A stretch of DNA of 64,000 bases. It comes from Paraburkholderia sp. BCC1886. Lineage in GTDB: Bacteria > Pseudomonadota > Gammaproteobacteria > Burkholderiales > Burkholderiaceae. The stretch is taken from contig NZ_CAAJGK010000041.1 of assembly GCF_900996245.1 (NCBI RefSeq), positions 62,001 to 126,000 of the forward strand, read 5' to 3'. Below the pieces are notes generated by a model, which searched no databases, was not told the origin of the DNA, and saw only the letters and a program-made list of their open reading frames with translations. Numbering within the stretch: the stretch's first letter is position 1; each line of letters begins with the position of its first letter. This document shows positions 45,544 through 54,363 of this stretch, piece after piece. Both the position numbers and the translations under genes were made by a program.

Positions 45544-45557
45544 CCTTGCCGGACTGC

Positions 45558-46820
45558 TTACCGGCTTTCGCTGACAGCCGGACCAGCCGGTGCGGCTTGC
45601 ATCGGCGGGGTGGCCACCTGTGCGCTGCGTACACGCGAGATCCACAGCAGACCCACTGCGGCGATGGCCACCGCCACCCAACCCACCGTACCGAATCCAA
45701 CGATCTGCCCCGACGGCGACGTGCTGAGCATCAGTCCGCCGAGCCATGCGCCGCAACCCGTACCCAGTGCCTGCAGTGCGCTGTTGGCGCTGAGAAACGC
45801 GCCACGCTGCGCCGGAACGGGCACGGTGGTGAGCAACGCCTGCATCGGCACCATGCGCCCGGACATCAGGATCATGAAGACCGGGAAGAACACCAGCAAC
45901 TCGACGAACGACAGGTTCGGCAGATGCGTGACGAACAGCGCGGGCAGCGCCGCAAGCACCACCGCGATCCGGAACACCCGGCGCGTGCCGAAGCGGTCCG
46001 CCAGCTTGCCCACCTGACGCGAGGTGAAGAAAGTGGCTGCGCCGCCTGCCATGTACATCCACGAAAGCTGCTCGGGCGCCACGCCGTGATTGGCGACCAG
46101 CACGGGCGCGATGAACGGAATCACCAGCATGTGCGAGACCATCAGGATGAAGGTCAATGCGAATGCGTTCAGATGCCGCGGCTCGCTTAGCAGACGCCAC
46201 AGATTCGGCAGCACTTCGGCGAGCGCCGGCGGGCGCTTGCTCAAATGCTCCGTGAGTGACGGCACCAGTCGCGAACCGGCCAGCCAGATGCCGAGCGAGA
46301 GCACGGTCAGCAGGAAGAACGGCGCGGCCCAGCCGAAGTGAGCGCCGAGCATGATGCCGGCCGGTACGCCCGCGATAGCCGCGAGCGAGAACGCCGTCAT
46401 GATCGTGCCGGTTGCAGCGCCCCGGCGTTGAACCGGAATCACGTCGCCGACAATCGCCATGATGACCGACGCCAGCACGCCGCCCGTAATGCCGGCGAAC
46501 GCGCGCGCTACCAGCAACAGCGGGAAGCTGCCTGCAAGCGCACACGCGAGGTTCGACAGCGCGAACAGCGCGTAGATGGTCAGCAGCAGACGACGCCTGT
46601 CGAAGCGGTCGATATAGGTTGCCGCGAACAGGCCGGACAGCCCCGAACACCACGAATACGCGGACACCGCGGTCGCGAACGCGGCCGGCGTAATGCTGAA
46701 CGCGTGCATGATTTGCGGGCCGAGCGGCATCATCACCATGAAGTCCATGATGATGGTGAACTGTGTCAGCGCGAGCAGCCATAACAGGCGGCGCTCGTGC
46801 TGTGCGCTGATGGAGTACAT
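45558..46820 (-). CDS. MFS exporter, DHA1 family
   Basis: 420 residues from ATG 46820 (GGAGG 9 nt upstream). Twelve membrane segments; MFS motif A variant YIDRFDRRRLLL in loop 2-3 and GTIMTAFSLAAIAGVPAGIMLG in helix 5, as in drug/arabinose-type exporters. It is 94 bp downstream of the siderophore-interacting reductase and on the same strand, so it may belong to the PadR-controlled metal unit, for example as a siderophore or metabolite exporter. This link is only positional. Confidence 0.82.
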   Translation of the reverse strand: MYSISAQHERRLLWLLALTQFTIIMDFMVMMPLGPQIMHAFSITPAAFATAVSAYSWCSGLSGLFAATYIDRFDRRRLLLTIYALFALSNLACALAGSFPLLLVARAFAGITGGVLASVIMAIVGDVIPVQRRGAATGTIMTAFSLAAIAGVPAGIMLGAHFGWAAPFFLLTVLSLGIWLAGSRLVPSLTEHLSKRPPALAEVLPNLWRLLSEPRHLNAFALTFILMVSHMLVIPFIAPVLVANHGVAPEQLSWMYMAGGAATFFTSRQVGKLADRFGTRRVFRIAVVLAALPALFVTHLPNLSFVELLVFFPVFMILMSGRMVPMQALLTTVPVPAQRGAFLSANSALQALGTGCGAWLGGLMLSTSPSGQIVGFGTVGWVAVAIAAVGLLWISRVRSAQVATPPMQAAPAGPAVSESR

Positions 46821-46914
46821 CGGTGAATCCTCCAATGGTTGTTGTCGTTATGCGCTGCGGTGAACCGATGCGGCTTCGATGCGGCTCGATGCTACTCGAT
46901 GCTGCTTTATGCGA

Positions 46915-47748
46915 TCAATCGTCGAGGTTTTCGTGCACGGCGGCGTCGCCTTGCTTCCAGTAGGCGGCCGCGCGAATGCGTGATTTGTCGACGCCGCGGT
47001 CGGTGCGAAGATGTTCGCGTACCGCGCGCATGGTGGCGGCCTCGCCGGCTGCCCACACGTAGCCTTCGCCGTCTTCCGGCAACCAGGTTTCGCGCACCGC
47101 TTGCAGTAGCGCTTCGCCACGCGCGCCCGCCGCACTGCGATGACACCAGACGAGATGCAGTTCGGCCTGCGTCGTGAACTCGATGTGTGCCGACTCGTCG
47201 GCCACTTCGACGACGACTGCCGCGCGCGCGCCGGCCGGCAACTCTTCGAGACGACGGGCGATCGCGGGCAACGCAGTGTCGTCGCCAATCAGCAGGTGCC
47301 AGTCGAAGCCGGTTGGAATGACCAGCGAACCGCGCGGACCGCCGACGCCCAGGTACTGACCGACCTGCGCCTGCGCGGCCCAGGTTGCTGCGGGGCCGGC
47401 TTCGTGCATGGCAAATTCGATGTCGAGTTCGCGCGCCTTCTGATCGAAACGCCGCGGTGTGAAATCGCGCGCGGTGGGTCGCTTGCCGCCGGGGAACACC
47501 GGGCCGTCCGGACCGGCTTCGGGCAGAACGGGACGGTCCGCGCCGGGCTCGGGGAAAAAGACCTTGATATGGTCGTCGAAGGAAGCGGAGACGAAGTCCT
47601 GCAGATCTTCACCGGTGAAGGTGACGCGGATCAGATGCGGCGTCAGTGCATGGACCTGCTTGACCTGCACCAGACGGAATTTCAGCGGATGGCGCACGCG
47701 CTGGACGGTGAGCTCGGGTTGATTGGTTTGGTGGGTTTGATTCGGCAT
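46915..47748 (-). CDS. Siderophore-interacting FAD reductase (YqjH/ViuB type)
   Basis: 277 residues with the SIP family layout: FAD-binding barrel (about 20-155; HALTPHLIRVTFTGEDLQDF, TPRRFD, ELDIEFAMHEAGPAATWAAQAQVGQYLGVGGPRGS in parts) and an NAD(P)H domain (155-277; HLLIGDDTALPAIARRLEEL, GYVWAAGEAATMRAVREHL, AAYWKQGDAAVHE). Such enzymes reduce ferric siderophores in the cytoplasm and release iron. The start was placed at ATG 47748; the long open frame upstream lies antisense-like inside the PadR gene. It follows the YqjI-like PadR gene, the regulator of yqjH in E. coli. Confidence 0.9.
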   Translation of the reverse strand: MPNQTHQTNQPELTVQRVRHPLKFRLVQVKQVHALTPHLIRVTFTGEDLQDFVSASFDDHIKVFFPEPGADRPVLPEAGPDGPVFPGGKRPTARDFTPRRFDQKARELDIEFAMHEAGPAATWAAQAQVGQYLGVGGPRGSLVIPTGFDWHLLIGDDTALPAIARRLEELPAGARAAVVVEVADESAHIEFTTQAELHLVWCHRSAAGARGEALLQAVRETWLPEDGEGYVWAAGEAATMRAVREHLRTDRGVDKSRIRAAAYWKQGDAAVHENLDD

Positions 47749-47837
47749 GGAGTGTGGTTCCTGTCGGGTGGTTTCAACGCGCCGGCGCGGCAACGGGGCG
47801 ACGTGTGTCGAGTAGCGCGTGGCGCGGGATGAAGGAC

Positions 47838-48761
47838 TCAGGCTGCGGGGTCGACGCTTTTGTCCCCGGCGGGGGCGCTGCTCTGTCCGCCTATTTCCTG
47901 CGCGGCACGCAGCAGGATGTCGGCGATACGGCGCTGTTCGTCGGCCTTCGCATTGCCGCGCAGCAGCAGTGCGTGTTTCAGCGCGCGGCGCGCTTCGCTC
48001 AACTCGGGCAACCATCCGCCTTCGCTGATGTCGGCCGGTTCCTGGCCGGCAAACGCACGGCGCACCGAATCCATCTTGCGTGCAATGTGCGTGAGTTTCG
48101 CGAGCATCAGTTCGACGCGTTCGCGGTTGCCGGAGAGATACTCGCGACCCGAGTCGGACAGCGCGTAACGCTTGCGATTGCCTTCGAGTTGCACGGTGAC
48201 GTAGCCGAGTTCTTCCAGATACGTCAGGGCGGGGTAGACCATACCGGGGCTTGGGCTGTAGAAGCCGTTGGAGCGGGTTTCGAGCGCTTTGATCAACTCG
48301 TAACCGTGGCTGGGCTGGGTGTCGATGATGGACATCAACAGCAACTGCAGGTCGTCGGAGCTGAATTTGCGGCCGCGCGGAAAGCCTTCGCCATCGCCGC
48401 CGAATCCGCCCGGGCCCCCGCCAAACCCGCCGGGGCCACCACCGAAGCGACCGCCACGACCGCCGCCGTGCGGGTCGCCGTGACGGCCGATTGCGTACCA
48501 CAACGCATGGAGTGCGAAGCGCGCGCCGCGGTGGTGGTGGCCGTGATGGCCCTGGTGGTTGTGACGGTGGGCGCGACCGAAGCCGCCGCGCTGGCCATCA
48601 CGCTGGCCGCCGCGCTGGCCGCCGCGCGTTTCTGATTCGCCGCGGTGCTCGTGGTGACGCACGAACGCATGCCATAGCGCATGCAAAGACGGACGATCGT
48701 ACTCAGGAGAAAAATTGTCGTCCGCGTCCCGCGAACGGGAAAAACGATGAGGGTGACGCAT
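47838..48761 (-). CDS. PadR-family regulator with His/Gly-rich extension (YqjI-like)
   Basis: 307 residues. Residues about 130-215 are a PadR winged helix (SSDDLQLLLMSIIDTQPSHGYELIKALE, PSPGMVYPALTYLEELGYVTV), closely similar to YqjI of E. coli, followed by a helical dimerisation part. The first 125 residues are His/Gly/Arg rich, with a HHGHHH cluster (72-77) and a duplicated LHALW module at 26-41 and 84-99, and contain no cysteine. YqjI binds Ni/Fe through its N-terminus and represses yqjH; the reductase gene next to it here supports the same role. Confidence 0.85.
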   Translation of the reverse strand: MRHPHRFSRSRDADDNFSPEYDRPSLHALWHAFVRHHEHRGESETRGGQRGGQRDGQRGGFGRAHRHNHQGHHGHHHRGARFALHALWYAIGRHGDPHGGGRGGRFGGGPGGFGGGPGGFGGDGEGFPRGRKFSSDDLQLLLMSIIDTQPSHGYELIKALETRSNGFYSPSPGMVYPALTYLEELGYVTVQLEGNRKRYALSDSGREYLSGNRERVELMLAKLTHIARKMDSVRRAFAGQEPADISEGGWLPELSEARRALKHALLLRGNAKADEQRRIADILLRAAQEIGGQSSAPAGDKSVDPAA

Positions 48762-48795
48762 CTCGTGCTCCCATTTGTGTCTTAAGATGTGTCGT

Positions 48796-48824
48796 AAGAT
48801 ATATATCTAAAGATAGTTTGTCAA
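48796..48824 (-). promoter_or_regulatory. Promoter with overlapping palindromic operator of the PadR-reductase unit
   Basis: On the minus strand: TTGACA (48824-48819), 17 bp, TATCTT (48801-48796). The 12-bp palindrome AGATATATATCT (48797-48808) covers the -10 and part of the spacer. This is an ideal place for a PadR repressor operator. The start of transcription would be about 30 nt before the PadR ATG. Confidence 0.7.
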
Positions 48825-48969
48825 ATGACTTCTGGATTTTTCGAGCAGCGCTCTGTCATGTGGTGACGGTTTTAGCGGCTGCTGCGTTTCAGTAAAGCCC
48901 AAACTGCTTCAGAATACCCACCGTCAAGCCTGTTTCCGGCGCAGTACACACACTTTATCGAGGTAACAA

Positions 48970-49587
48970 ATGATCGATCCGTCTGCTGTTGCGACGGTTT
49001 TTTATGTCTATGCGGCAGGCGTCGTCATACCCGGCCCGAACTTTGTCGCCGTCGTTCATCAGGCAGTTTCCGGTAGACGTGCGGATACGCTGGCGCTTGT
49101 CGCCGGCATCGTGATCGTCAATCTGTTCTGGGCGACCTGCGCCATCTTCGGCATCGGAATCGTGTTTGCCATCTTTCCGTGGCTTGCTGCGGGCGTCAGG
49201 CTTGCTGGTGCCGCGTATCTGATCTGGTTCGGGCTGCGTCTTCTTGTGTCGGCACGGGGAAGCGCCATGGCGGCACCTCCTGTTTCGAAGCCGCCGCGAT
49301 TTCGTGCTGCATTCCTGCAAGGCGTCGCAACGAATATCGCGAACCCGAAATCCATCGCCTTCTATGCGGCCGTGTTTTCCTCGGCAGCGCCCGCCCACGT
49401 CTCCACACCGACCTTCTTTGCCATGCTCGCTACTGTCGGTGCGACTGCGACGTGCTGGTACGGAGCCGTCGCACTCGTTCTTTCGCACTCGATAATTGCG
49501 ACGGCGTATCGTCGCGTGAAGGCACGGATCGACCGTCTTTGTGGATGCCTCATTATTGCGCTGGGTATCCGGCAAGCATTCCGCTAA
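48970..49587 (+). CDS. LysE/RhtB family exporter
   Basis: The 205-residue protein with about six hydrophobic segments matches the LysE/RhtB amino-acid exporters: VVIPGPNFVAVVHQAVSGRR (residues ~18-37), AGAAYLIWFGLRLL and FLQGVATNIANPKSIAFYAAVFS. It exports an amino acid or derivative across the inner membrane. It is divergent from the PadR gene. Substrate unknown. Confidence 0.87.
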   Translation: MIDPSAVATVFYVYAAGVVIPGPNFVAVVHQAVSGRRADTLALVAGIVIVNLFWATCAIFGIGIVFAIFPWLAAGVRLAGAAYLIWFGLRLLVSARGSAMAAPPVSKPPRFRAAFLQGVATNIANPKSIAFYAAVFSSAAPAHVSTPTFFAMLATVGATATCWYGAVALVLSHSIIATAYRRVKARIDRLCGCLIIALGIRQAFR

Positions 49588-49643
49588 GGGAGCCTCGCTG
49601 CCACGCCGCCCATAAGCGACCCACCGACCCACCGACCCACAAT

Positions 49644-51197
49644 TCACCTGCCTGCCGCAACACTCGCCGGTGGCGTTTCATCCGGATTCACCAGGACCCA
49701 GGTCAGTATCGTCGCGAGCAGCATGAACGACGCAGCAACGACGAACAACGCCTGATAACCCCCAGCAAAGCTGGACGCGGCCAACGCATGCAACACGGTC
49801 GCGTCCCAGCCAGGCAGCCCCGCGCCTGCAAGCCGACCGGCGGCGATGTCCTGCACGAAGTGAAGCCGCGCGATCGGTTCGACGTTCGGCATGGCCACTA
49901 CGACCACGCTGTAGACGCGAGCGTAGAGCACGACCCCAAGCCCGGCAATACCAATGACGAGGCCAGTAAAGCGTGTCGTGCCGGACACTCCTGAAGCCAT
50001 GCCGGCACGCTCCTTGGGAATCACGGTCATGCCGACTTTCGTGGTCTCGCCATTCAGCAAGCCCGCGCCGATTCCTGTGATCAGCATGCCGACGGTCAAC
50101 GGCCAATACGCGAGCATCGAGACGATTGCTGCGAAGCAGCCTAGTCCGACGCACACCAGCAACAGACCGAGTGCGAGCAGTGCGCGTCCTGACAACCGGT
50201 GAGCGAGAAAACGCGCCACGAGGCGAGGCACGATGAACAGAGGCACGACCATGGGTAGCATCATCAGCCCGGCCGTCGCCGACGTTTCGCCGAGACCGCT
50301 TTGCAGAAAGATCGGCACGAAGGTGAGCATGGTGAGCAAGCCGACCGAAAACGAAAACTGCGCGAGCGTTGCGCCGAGATAGGTTGGCTTGCGGAAATAC
50401 GAAAGATCGAGCATCGGTCGCGCCTGACGTCGTTCGACGACGATGAACAACGTGAACAGCACGAACGCACCAACGAATTCGCCGACGATCCAACGGTCAT
50501 GCCAGCCACGACGATTACCTTCGATCAAAGCAAGCGTCGTCAGAAAAAGGGCGCTCGCAAAACAGACGACGCCTGGCAGATCGAGCCGCATGGCATGCGG
50601 GTCGCGCGAGGACTCGATGACGCGCACGATCATGACGAGCAGCGCAATTCCGATTGGCACATTCACATAGAAAGCCCATTGCCATCCAAACGCCTGCGTG
50701 ACGAGCCCGCCGACCACCGGGCCGCTCGCAATCCCGATTCCGACGACCGTTCCCCAGAATGAAAACGCACGGGCGCGTGCCTCTCCGTGGAAGGAGTGCG
50801 AAAGCGTGGCAAGCGCCGCACTGAGTTGCATCGCCGCGCCGGCGCCCTGTAAAGCGCGCGCAACGATCAGGACGGGCAAGCTCCACGCGAGTCCGCATAG
50901 AAGCGATGCAATCGTGAACACGATCAGGCCGCTCACGAGCAACTGCTTGCGACCGAAGCGGTCGGCCAGTGCCCCCGCCGGCATGAGCAGCGAGGCGAAG
51001 CTCAGCATGTAGGCGGTCACCACCCATTCGATGCCGGCGAAATCCGCGTGCAGGGAGCGTGCGATAGACGGTAGAGACACCGACACGATATTCGCATCCA
51101 GTTGCAGCATGAACGATGGCGCCGACGTGCAGATCAGCACCAGCCATTCGCGGCGTTTCGCAAACGTCGCAGGATCGGAAGCAACGGATCGATTCAT
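49644..51197 (-). CDS. MFS exporter, DHA2 (EmrB/QacA) family
   Basis: 517 residues from ATG 51197, fourteen hydrophobic segments. Marks: MLQLDANIVSVSLPSIARSLHADFAGIEWVVTAYML in helix 1-2 (in parts), GALADRFGRKQLL motif A, and RALQGAGAAM with GPVVGGLVTQAFGWQWAFYVNVPIG in helix 5-6. It should extrude a drug or aromatic compound. Divergent from the marR gene, with a shared regulatory region, so MarR-type control is likely. Confidence 0.87.
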   Translation of the reverse strand: MNRSVASDPATFAKRREWLVLICTSAPSFMLQLDANIVSVSLPSIARSLHADFAGIEWVVTAYMLSFASLLMPAGALADRFGRKQLLVSGLIVFTIASLLCGLAWSLPVLIVARALQGAGAAMQLSAALATLSHSFHGEARARAFSFWGTVVGIGIASGPVVGGLVTQAFGWQWAFYVNVPIGIALLVMIVRVIESSRDPHAMRLDLPGVVCFASALFLTTLALIEGNRRGWHDRWIVGEFVGAFVLFTLFIVVERRQARPMLDLSYFRKPTYLGATLAQFSFSVGLLTMLTFVPIFLQSGLGETSATAGLMMLPMVVPLFIVPRLVARFLAHRLSGRALLALGLLLVCVGLGCFAAIVSMLAYWPLTVGMLITGIGAGLLNGETTKVGMTVIPKERAGMASGVSGTTRFTGLVIGIAGLGVVLYARVYSVVVVAMPNVEPIARLHFVQDIAAGRLAGAGLPGWDATVLHALAASSFAGGYQALFVVAASFMLLATILTWVLVNPDETPPASVAAGR

Positions 51198-51240
51198 CTG
51201 GGGACGCTCGCGGACTGACGGTCGATGTCGGAGAATTATC

Positions 51241-51278
51241 TGTATATGCTTGCATCGTGTCAATTGCCTGCATATGCT
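51241..51278. promoter_or_regulatory. Candidate MarR operator region (TGYATATGCT repeats)
   Basis: TGTATATGCT (51241-51250) and TGCATATGCT (51269-51278) are direct copies 28 bp apart in the 119-bp gap between the divergent exporter and marR genes. A CAATTG palindrome sits between them. This fits an operator for the MarR product but has no experimental support. Confidence 0.4.
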
Positions 51279-51316
51279 GACGATGAACGACGCAACGAGC
51301 GGCAGGAGAAGCGACG

Positions 51317-51802
51317 ATGGTAAAGAAGGTGGAACGTAAGACGAAAGATGGACAGTGCAGTTGCACGGCGTTGCGTAGAGCGACGCGGCGCATTTCGCAA
51401 CTCTATGACGCAGCGCTTGCACCATGCGGTCTGAAGACCACGCAGCGCGCGATCCTTGCGCAAATTCGCCGATCCGAGCCCACCAATGTCGGCATGCTCG
51501 CCGACGCGCTGGTGATGGACTCGGGAGCACTCGCGCACACCTTGCGACCCATCGAGCGCGATGGCTTCATTGCAATCGAGGTCAATCCCGACGACCGGCG
51601 CCATCGGCTGATTACCTTGACACCACAAGGGCATGCGAAGCTCGCTGAGTCCGAACTCCTGTGGCGCAAAGCGCAAGCGGGTTTCAATGCCGCATTTGGA
51701 CGCGTGGAGTCCGAAGCTTTACGCAACATGCTGGAGTTGTTGCTGTCGGACGACTTTGCAACCAGCTTTGCGAAAGGCGCAGCGAAGCCGGCTAGCCGTT
51801 GA
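51317..51802 (+). CDS. MarR-family transcriptional regulator
   Basis: 161 residues with a winged helix (about 40-110): TTQRAILAQIRRSEPTNVGMLADALVMDSGALAHTLRPIERDGFI and the wing NPDDRRHRLITLTPQGH. The N-terminal CSCTALRRATRRISQLYDAALAPCGL contains three cysteines (about 14, 16 and 37), which might sense oxidants or electrophiles. It leads a likely operon with a tautomerase and an SDR and is divergent from the DHA2 exporter. Confidence 0.87.
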   Translation: MVKKVERKTKDGQCSCTALRRATRRISQLYDAALAPCGLKTTQRAILAQIRRSEPTNVGMLADALVMDSGALAHTLRPIERDGFIAIEVNPDDRRHRLITLTPQGHAKLAESELLWRKAQAGFNAAFGRVESEALRNMLELLLSDDFATSFAKGAAKPASR

Positions 51803-51860
51803 TGCTTTCGGCGCAACTAGCGCTCTGTACAGGTTCGTTTCCATATAAAAGGAGACTGGG

Positions 51861-52313
51861 ATGCCGACTTACATCGTATCGTCTACCACTGGCCTGCTGT
51901 CCGATGCGGATAAAGCCGGTATTGCCAGAGAAATCACACGCGCTCACACCAGTGCAACGGGCGCGCAGGGATTCTTCGCTCAGGTCATTTTCACGGAGAT
52001 CCCATCGGGCGCCCATTTCATGGGAGGCGTGAAGATCGAGACCAGACAGGTGTTCGTTCACGGCCACGTTCGCGCTGGAAGAACGGCCGAACAGAAAGCG
52101 CAATTACTTGCCGACATCGTCGAATCAGTCGAGCGGGTGACGAAGCTGCAGCGGCGGTTTCTCTGGGCGTACATTTCGGAATTACCGCCAGGGAATATGA
52201 TCGAGTACGGTCAGGTCCTGCCGCAACCCGGTGCGGAGCAAGCATGGTTCGAGGCGTTGCCGGAAGAGGAGCGGGACTACCTGCAGAGCTTCGCAAAAAC
52301 GCAAGAGCGATGA
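51861..52313 (+). CDS. Tautomerase-superfamily enzyme, cis-CaaD-like
   Basis: 150 residues including the initiator Met. Numbering from Pro1, all six catalytic positions of cis-3-chloroacrylic acid dehalogenase are present: Pro1, His28, Arg70, Arg73, Tyr103 and Glu114. The length (149) also equals that family. cis-CaaD hydrates and dehalogenates chloroacrylate; the Corynebacterium homologue Cg10062 has the same residues but low dehalogenase activity, so a hydratase/decarboxylase on an acetylenic or unsaturated acid is equally possible. AGGAGA precedes the ATG. Encoded between marR and an SDR gene. Confidence 0.85.
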   Translation: MPTYIVSSTTGLLSDADKAGIAREITRAHTSATGAQGFFAQVIFTEIPSGAHFMGGVKIETRQVFVHGHVRAGRTAEQKAQLLADIVESVERVTKLQRRFLWAYISELPPGNMIEYGQVLPQPGAEQAWFEALPEEERDYLQSFAKTQER

Positions 52314-52378
52314 ATGTCCGGAAAGTAGCGTGACCGGACGCCGACTTTCCTGACCACGATCCTCAACCCAGAACCTAT

Positions 52379-53320
52379 ATGAAAGAAAACTGGACGCCCG
52401 CAGACATCCCGGCCTTGAACGGCGAACGCATCCTGATTACCGGTGCGAATAGCGGCATCGGCTACCACGCCGCAGTGGTGCTCGCACGGAAAGGGGCGCA
52501 CGTCATTCTGGCCTGCCGCGATCCAGCGCGCGCAGACGTGGCGCTAACTCGCCTGAAGGCAAGCGCGCCCGGCGCGAGCGCCGAACTGGCGGTCCTCGAC
52601 CTTGCATCGCTCGAATCGATTCGGGATTTTGCGCTTCGCCAACTCGCGCAGGACCGTCCGCTCCATACGCTGATCAACAACGCTGGTGTCATGGCACCGC
52701 CAAAAAGGCTGGAAACCGCAGACGGATTCGAGATTCAGTTCGGCACCAACGTGTTAGGGCATTTCGCGCTGACGGGCCTGTTGATGCCGCTGCTGGAAAA
52801 GGCGGCCGTCTCGGAGCGGCCGCGCATCGTGACAGTTGCATCCATTGCACACAAACGTGGACGAATCGATTTCGACGATCTGCAATCGACACAGCATTAC
52901 TCGCCAATGCGGTCTTATCAGCAATCGAAGCTCGGCAATCTCATGGTTGCGTTCGAACTCGCCCGACGCCTACGAGCATCCGGCTCGCAGGTGATGTCGG
53001 TCGCCGTCCATCCGGGAGTGGCAAACACTAATCTGTTTCGGGCCGGAGAGCGTTCGGCGCTGGATAGCGCAGTGCGCGCCGTAGCAAGTCAGCTGATCGG
53101 CGCATTCCTGAATACCGACGCCGCCGGGACGTTGCCCACCTTGTATGCCGCGACATCGCCGGATGTCGTCGACGGCGGCTATTACGGTCCGACCGGCTGG
53201 ATGGAGATGCGCGGCGAGCGTGTGGGCAATGCGGCGATCGCGCCTCAGGCCAACGATATGGAATCGGCGCGGCGCTTGTGGGAAGTGTGCGAGACACTCA
53301 CGGGAATTCGATTTCCGTAA
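52379..53320 (+). CDS. SDR oxidoreductase, retinol dehydrogenase/WWOX-like
   Basis: 313 residues, extended SDR: nucleotide loop TGANSGIG (21-28), Arg47 after CRD pointing to NADP use, NNAGVM (100-105), Ser155, Tyr180 and Lys184 (YQQSK). Family members reduce aldehydes and ketones of lipophilic compounds. It is 65 bp after the cis-CaaD-like gene in the MarR-led unit; the pair could process a shared unsaturated substrate. Ends 45 bp from the convergent glutaminase gene. Confidence 0.84.
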   Translation: MKENWTPADIPALNGERILITGANSGIGYHAAVVLARKGAHVILACRDPARADVALTRLKASAPGASAELAVLDLASLESIRDFALRQLAQDRPLHTLINNAGVMAPPKRLETADGFEIQFGTNVLGHFALTGLLMPLLEKAAVSERPRIVTVASIAHKRGRIDFDDLQSTQHYSPMRSYQQSKLGNLMVAFELARRLRASGSQVMSVAVHPGVANTNLFRAGERSALDSAVRAVASQLIGAFLNTDAAGTLPTLYAATSPDVVDGGYYGPTGWMEMRGERVGNAAIAPQANDMESARRLWEVCETLTGIRFP

Positions 53321-53365
53321 CAGATATGCACTAACGTCGACCGATTGACGGGGCGCCACACTCGC

Positions 53366-54280
53366 TCAAAAAATCGACTGCCCCGTGTACGTCGTCAACC
53401 ACTCCAACGCCAGCACTCCGGCCAGCGAATTCCCGTTGCTGTCGAGCCCCGGCGACCACACGCATACCGCCATCTCGCCCGGCAGCACCGCGACGATGCC
53501 GCCACCCACGCCGCTCTTCGCCGGCAGTCCGACGCGATAGACGAAGTCGCCCGCCGCGTCGTACGTGCCGCATGTCAGCATCAACGCGGAGAGCCGTTTG
53601 GCGGAACTGGTGTCGAGAATCCGCTCGCCCGTGGCCGGCACCACGCCGTGATTGGTCAGGAATAGCGCGGCCGTTGCCAACTCCACGCAACTCATCGAAA
53701 TGGCGCACTGACGGCAATACGCGTCGATGACCACCTCCGGTGGCATCTCCATGTTGCCGAAGCTGGCCATGAAATGCGCCATCGCGCGGTTGCGGTGAGC
53801 GTGCTGTAACTCCGACTGCGCGACGCGCGAGTCGTAGTCGATCGAAGATTCGCCCGTCAGCCGCCTCATGAATTCCACCAGCGCGGTTTCGGCCTGCACG
53901 AAACGGCGGCACAGAACATCGGTGACCACCAGCGCCCCGGCATTGATGAACGGATTGCGCGGCTTGCCGTGCTCGGCCTCGAGTTGCACCAGCGAGTTGA
54001 ACGCATTGCCCGACGGCTCGCGGCCGACACGTTGCCAGAGCGCGTCGCCGAGTAACCGGAACGCCATCGTGCACGCGAACAGTTTGGAGATGCTTTGAAT
54101 GGAGAAGCGCGTGTCGGCGTCGCCGGTGCGGAATACTTCGCCAGCCGCCGTCACGACCGCCATGCCGAACTGGCCGGCAGGGACGGTGGCGAGTTCGGGG
54201 ATGTAGTCGGCGACCTTGCCGGCGCCGAGGAAGGGCTGAAGATCGCGATGAATCTGTTCGAGAATGGGCGCGTAGTTCAT
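53366..54280 (-). CDS. glsA: Glutaminase
   Basis: The 304-residue enzyme hydrolyses L-glutamine to glutamate and ammonia. It has the serine-beta-lactamase-like fold with Ser63 and Lys66 in SIQSISK, plus PRNPFINAGALVVTD (about 132-146) and SGVGGGIVAVLPGEMAVCVWSPGLDSNGNSLAG (in parts) near the C-terminus, all typical for bacterial glutaminase. The length agrees with the family. Monocistronic. Confidence 0.93.
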   Translation of the reverse strand: MNYAPILEQIHRDLQPFLGAGKVADYIPELATVPAGQFGMAVVTAAGEVFRTGDADTRFSIQSISKLFACTMAFRLLGDALWQRVGREPSGNAFNSLVQLEAEHGKPRNPFINAGALVVTDVLCRRFVQAETALVEFMRRLTGESSIDYDSRVAQSELQHAHRNRAMAHFMASFGNMEMPPEVVIDAYCRQCAISMSCVELATAALFLTNHGVVPATGERILDTSSAKRLSALMLTCGTYDAAGDFVYRVGLPAKSGVGGGIVAVLPGEMAVCVWSPGLDSNGNSLAGVLALEWLTTYTGQSIF

Positions 54281-54363
54281 GAGGCTCCAGGCGTTGAAGC
54301 CGCGATTCTACTGGCTGTCGCCGGATTCATGCGAGGCCGCGCCGAGGTGGCGCGGCAGCCTTT

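Noticed and set aside
46915..48501. 528-residue fusion protein upstream of the siderophore reductase
   Set aside because: The extra N-terminal part is Arg-rich out-of-frame reading of the PadR gene; the reductase domain begins right after ATG 47748.
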